This document shows, one piece after another, positions 63,132 through 64,000 of a DNA stretch of 64,000 nucleotides. The notes beneath the pieces are model-generated. The model ran no database searches. It worked only from the letters and a program-made list of their open reading frames with translations, and was not told the origin of the DNA. A program made the position numbers and the translations under genes. The DNA is from Sandaracinaceae bacterium (GTDB lineage: Bacteria; Myxococcota_A; Polyangia; Polyangiales; Houyiibacteriaceae), in contig JACKEI010000002.1 of NCBI GenBank assembly GCA_020633075.1, positions 1,426,001-1,490,000 on the forward strand, written 5' to 3'. Position 1 is the stretch's first letter; each line of letters opens with the position of its first letter.

Positions 63132-63665
63132 ATGCTGACGATCGGCGATAAGTTCCCTGCGTTCAACCTCCAGGCGTGTGTGTCCCGCGAGAAGGGCAAG
63201 GAGTTCCAGGAGATCACCAACGCCTCGTACAAGGACAAGTGGCTCGTGGTGTTCTTCTGGCCCATGGACTTCACGTTCATCTGCCCGACCGAGATCGCGG
63301 AGTTCGGCCGCAAGAACGGCGACTTCGCGGACCGCGACGCGCAGGTCCTCGGCGCGAGCACCGACACCCACTTCGTGCACCTCGCGTGGCGCAACGACCA
63401 CGCGGACCTCAAGGACCTGCCCTTCCCGATGCTGGCCGATACCAAGCGCGAGCTCTCGCAGTCGCTGGGCATCCTCCACAAGGACGCGGGCGTCTGCCTG
63501 CGCGCCACCTACATCGTGGACCCCGAGGGCGTCATCCGCTGGGTCAGCGTCAACGACCTCTCGGTCGGCCGCTCGGTGCCCGAGGTGCTGCGTGTGCTCG
63601 ACGGCCTGCAGACCGACGAGCTCTGCCCCTGCAACTGGGAAAAGGGTCAGCCGACCCTCGGCTGA
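63132..63665 (+). CDS. ahpC: AhpC-type peroxiredoxin
   Basis: A 177-residue 2-Cys peroxiredoxin that reduces hydrogen peroxide and organic peroxides. The peroxidatic Cys51 lies in FFWPMDFTFICPTE, and Cys165/Cys167 in ELCPCNW can resolve it. Length and the preceding purine-rich leader (GGAAAGAGAGAGAAG) suit an abundant protein. The next gene, 7 bp away, is AhpD-like, so the reductant is probably the AhpD thiol system, as in mycobacteria and other ahpCD operons. Confidence 0.95.
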   Translation: MLTIGDKFPAFNLQACVSREKGKEFQEITNASYKDKWLVVFFWPMDFTFICPTEIAEFGRKNGDFADRDAQVLGASTDTHFVHLAWRNDHADLKDLPFPMLADTKRELSQSLGILHKDAGVCLRATYIVDPEGVIRWVSVNDLSVGRSVPEVLRVLDGLQTDELCPCNWEKGQPTLG

Positions 63666-63672
63666 GCACGTC

Positions 63673-64000
63673 ATGAAAGCGCTCGAAGAGCTGAGGGCTG
63701 AGATCCCCGAGTACGCCAAGGACCTCAAGCTGAACCTGCAGTCGGTGCTGACCCAGTCCTCGCTCGACGAGACGCAGCGGTGGGGCGTCGCGGCCGCCAC
63801 GGCGATCGCCACGCGCAACGCCAAGCTGCGCGAGGCTACGCTGGCGGACGCCGCCGACCACGTCAGCGCCGAGGTCATCGACGACGCGCGCGCCGTGGCG
63901 TCGATGATGGGCATGAACAACGTCTACTACCGCTTCCGCCACTTCATGGGCGAGAGCGAGTACAAGACCATGCGCGCGGGGCTGCGCATGCACCGCGTGG
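63673..64000 (+). CDS. ahpD: AhpD-like alkyl hydroperoxidase, partial
   Basis: The first 109 residues of an AhpD/carboxymuconolactone-decarboxylase-fold protein; the rest lies beyond the window. The stretch MGMNNVYYRFRHFMG is near-diagnostic of AhpD, which recycles oxidised AhpC. The CxxC active-site pair sits further on and is not seen. ATG at 63673 follows the ahpC stop by 7 bp; cotranscription is expected. Confidence 0.9.
   Translation, partial: MKALEELRAEIPEYAKDLKLNLQSVLTQSSLDETQRWGVAAATAIATRNAKLREATLADAADHVSAEVIDDARAVASMMGMNNVYYRFRHFMGESEYKTMRAGLRMHRV

Overview
The window is a very GC-rich, gene-dense chromosomal segment from a bacterium. The protein content points to a myxobacterium-like organism (Myxococcota, probably Polyangia/Sandaracinaceae-like). 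The evidence is FHA-domain and sigma-54 regulators, Ser/Thr kinases and a PP2C phosphatase, several lipoproteins with FG-GAP or TPR repeats, an OmpA protein with thrombospondin-type-3 calcium repeats, and a bacterial MAPR/cytochrome-b5 protein. The placement is inferred from domain content and base composition only. I see no insertion sequences, prophage genes, CRISPR arrays or rRNA; one tRNA-Thr(CGT) is present.

Layout. 1-11 kb: a partial lipoprotein, an FHA-sigma54 regulator, a large FG-GAP lipoprotein, a soluble hybrid histidine kinase, a thioesterase and surface lipoproteins. 11-18 kb: tRNA-Thr, a TPR lipoprotein, an acidic protein, an outer-membrane barrel, and a phosphosignalling run (zinc-ribbon/double-FHA protein, membrane PP2C phosphatase, FHA protein with a degenerate trypsin-like domain). 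18-23 kb (minus): a translationally coupled POT transporter, HGSNAT-like membrane acyltransferase and phosphohexomutase, then an unknown gene. 23-29 kb: the OmpA/TSP3 protein, an acyl-CoA dehydrogenase with a TetR-like operator, ThiO-like oxidase and an alpha/beta hydrolase. 29-35 kb (minus): nth, an ArsR-methyltransferase fusion with ahcY behind a perfect palindrome, a long-form GAPDH, a MAPR/cyt-b5 protein and cinA. 35-39 kb: a DnaK paralogue coupled to a zinc-ribbon Ser/Thr kinase and a YihY-family membrane protein.

39-47 kb holds a DUF924 protein, an aldehyde dehydrogenase with a palindromic operator, a single-domain response regulator, and a four-gene operon that looks like a phosphorelay: membrane histidine kinase, degenerate receiver, small helical protein and a receiver-AAA sigma-54 activator with a Cys4 insertion. 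A well-formed -24/-12 promoter lies just past the activator gene, in front of a small membrane protein, so the activator probably drives its neighbour.

47-56 kb contains more envelope proteins, an MtfA-like peptidase and, on the minus strand at 50.8-55.75 kb, an overlapping four-gene cluster: DUF3348, DUF802 (MotA/ExbB-like membrane segments plus a very long coiled coil), OmpA/MotB-like (conserved membrane Asp plus peptidoglycan-binding domain) and DUF2894. This is my best candidate for an undescribed system: an ion-driven envelope motor resembling MotAB or ZorAB. A membrane Ser/Thr kinase is transcribed divergently from it.

56-64 kb: the kinase is coupled to a metal-site-degenerate amidohydrolase, followed by an SDR dehydrogenase, a lipoprotein and a MATE exporter (successive 4-nt overlaps), a zinc-ribbon protein, an unknown membrane-anchored protein, and an ahpC-ahpD peroxide-defence pair that runs off the right end.
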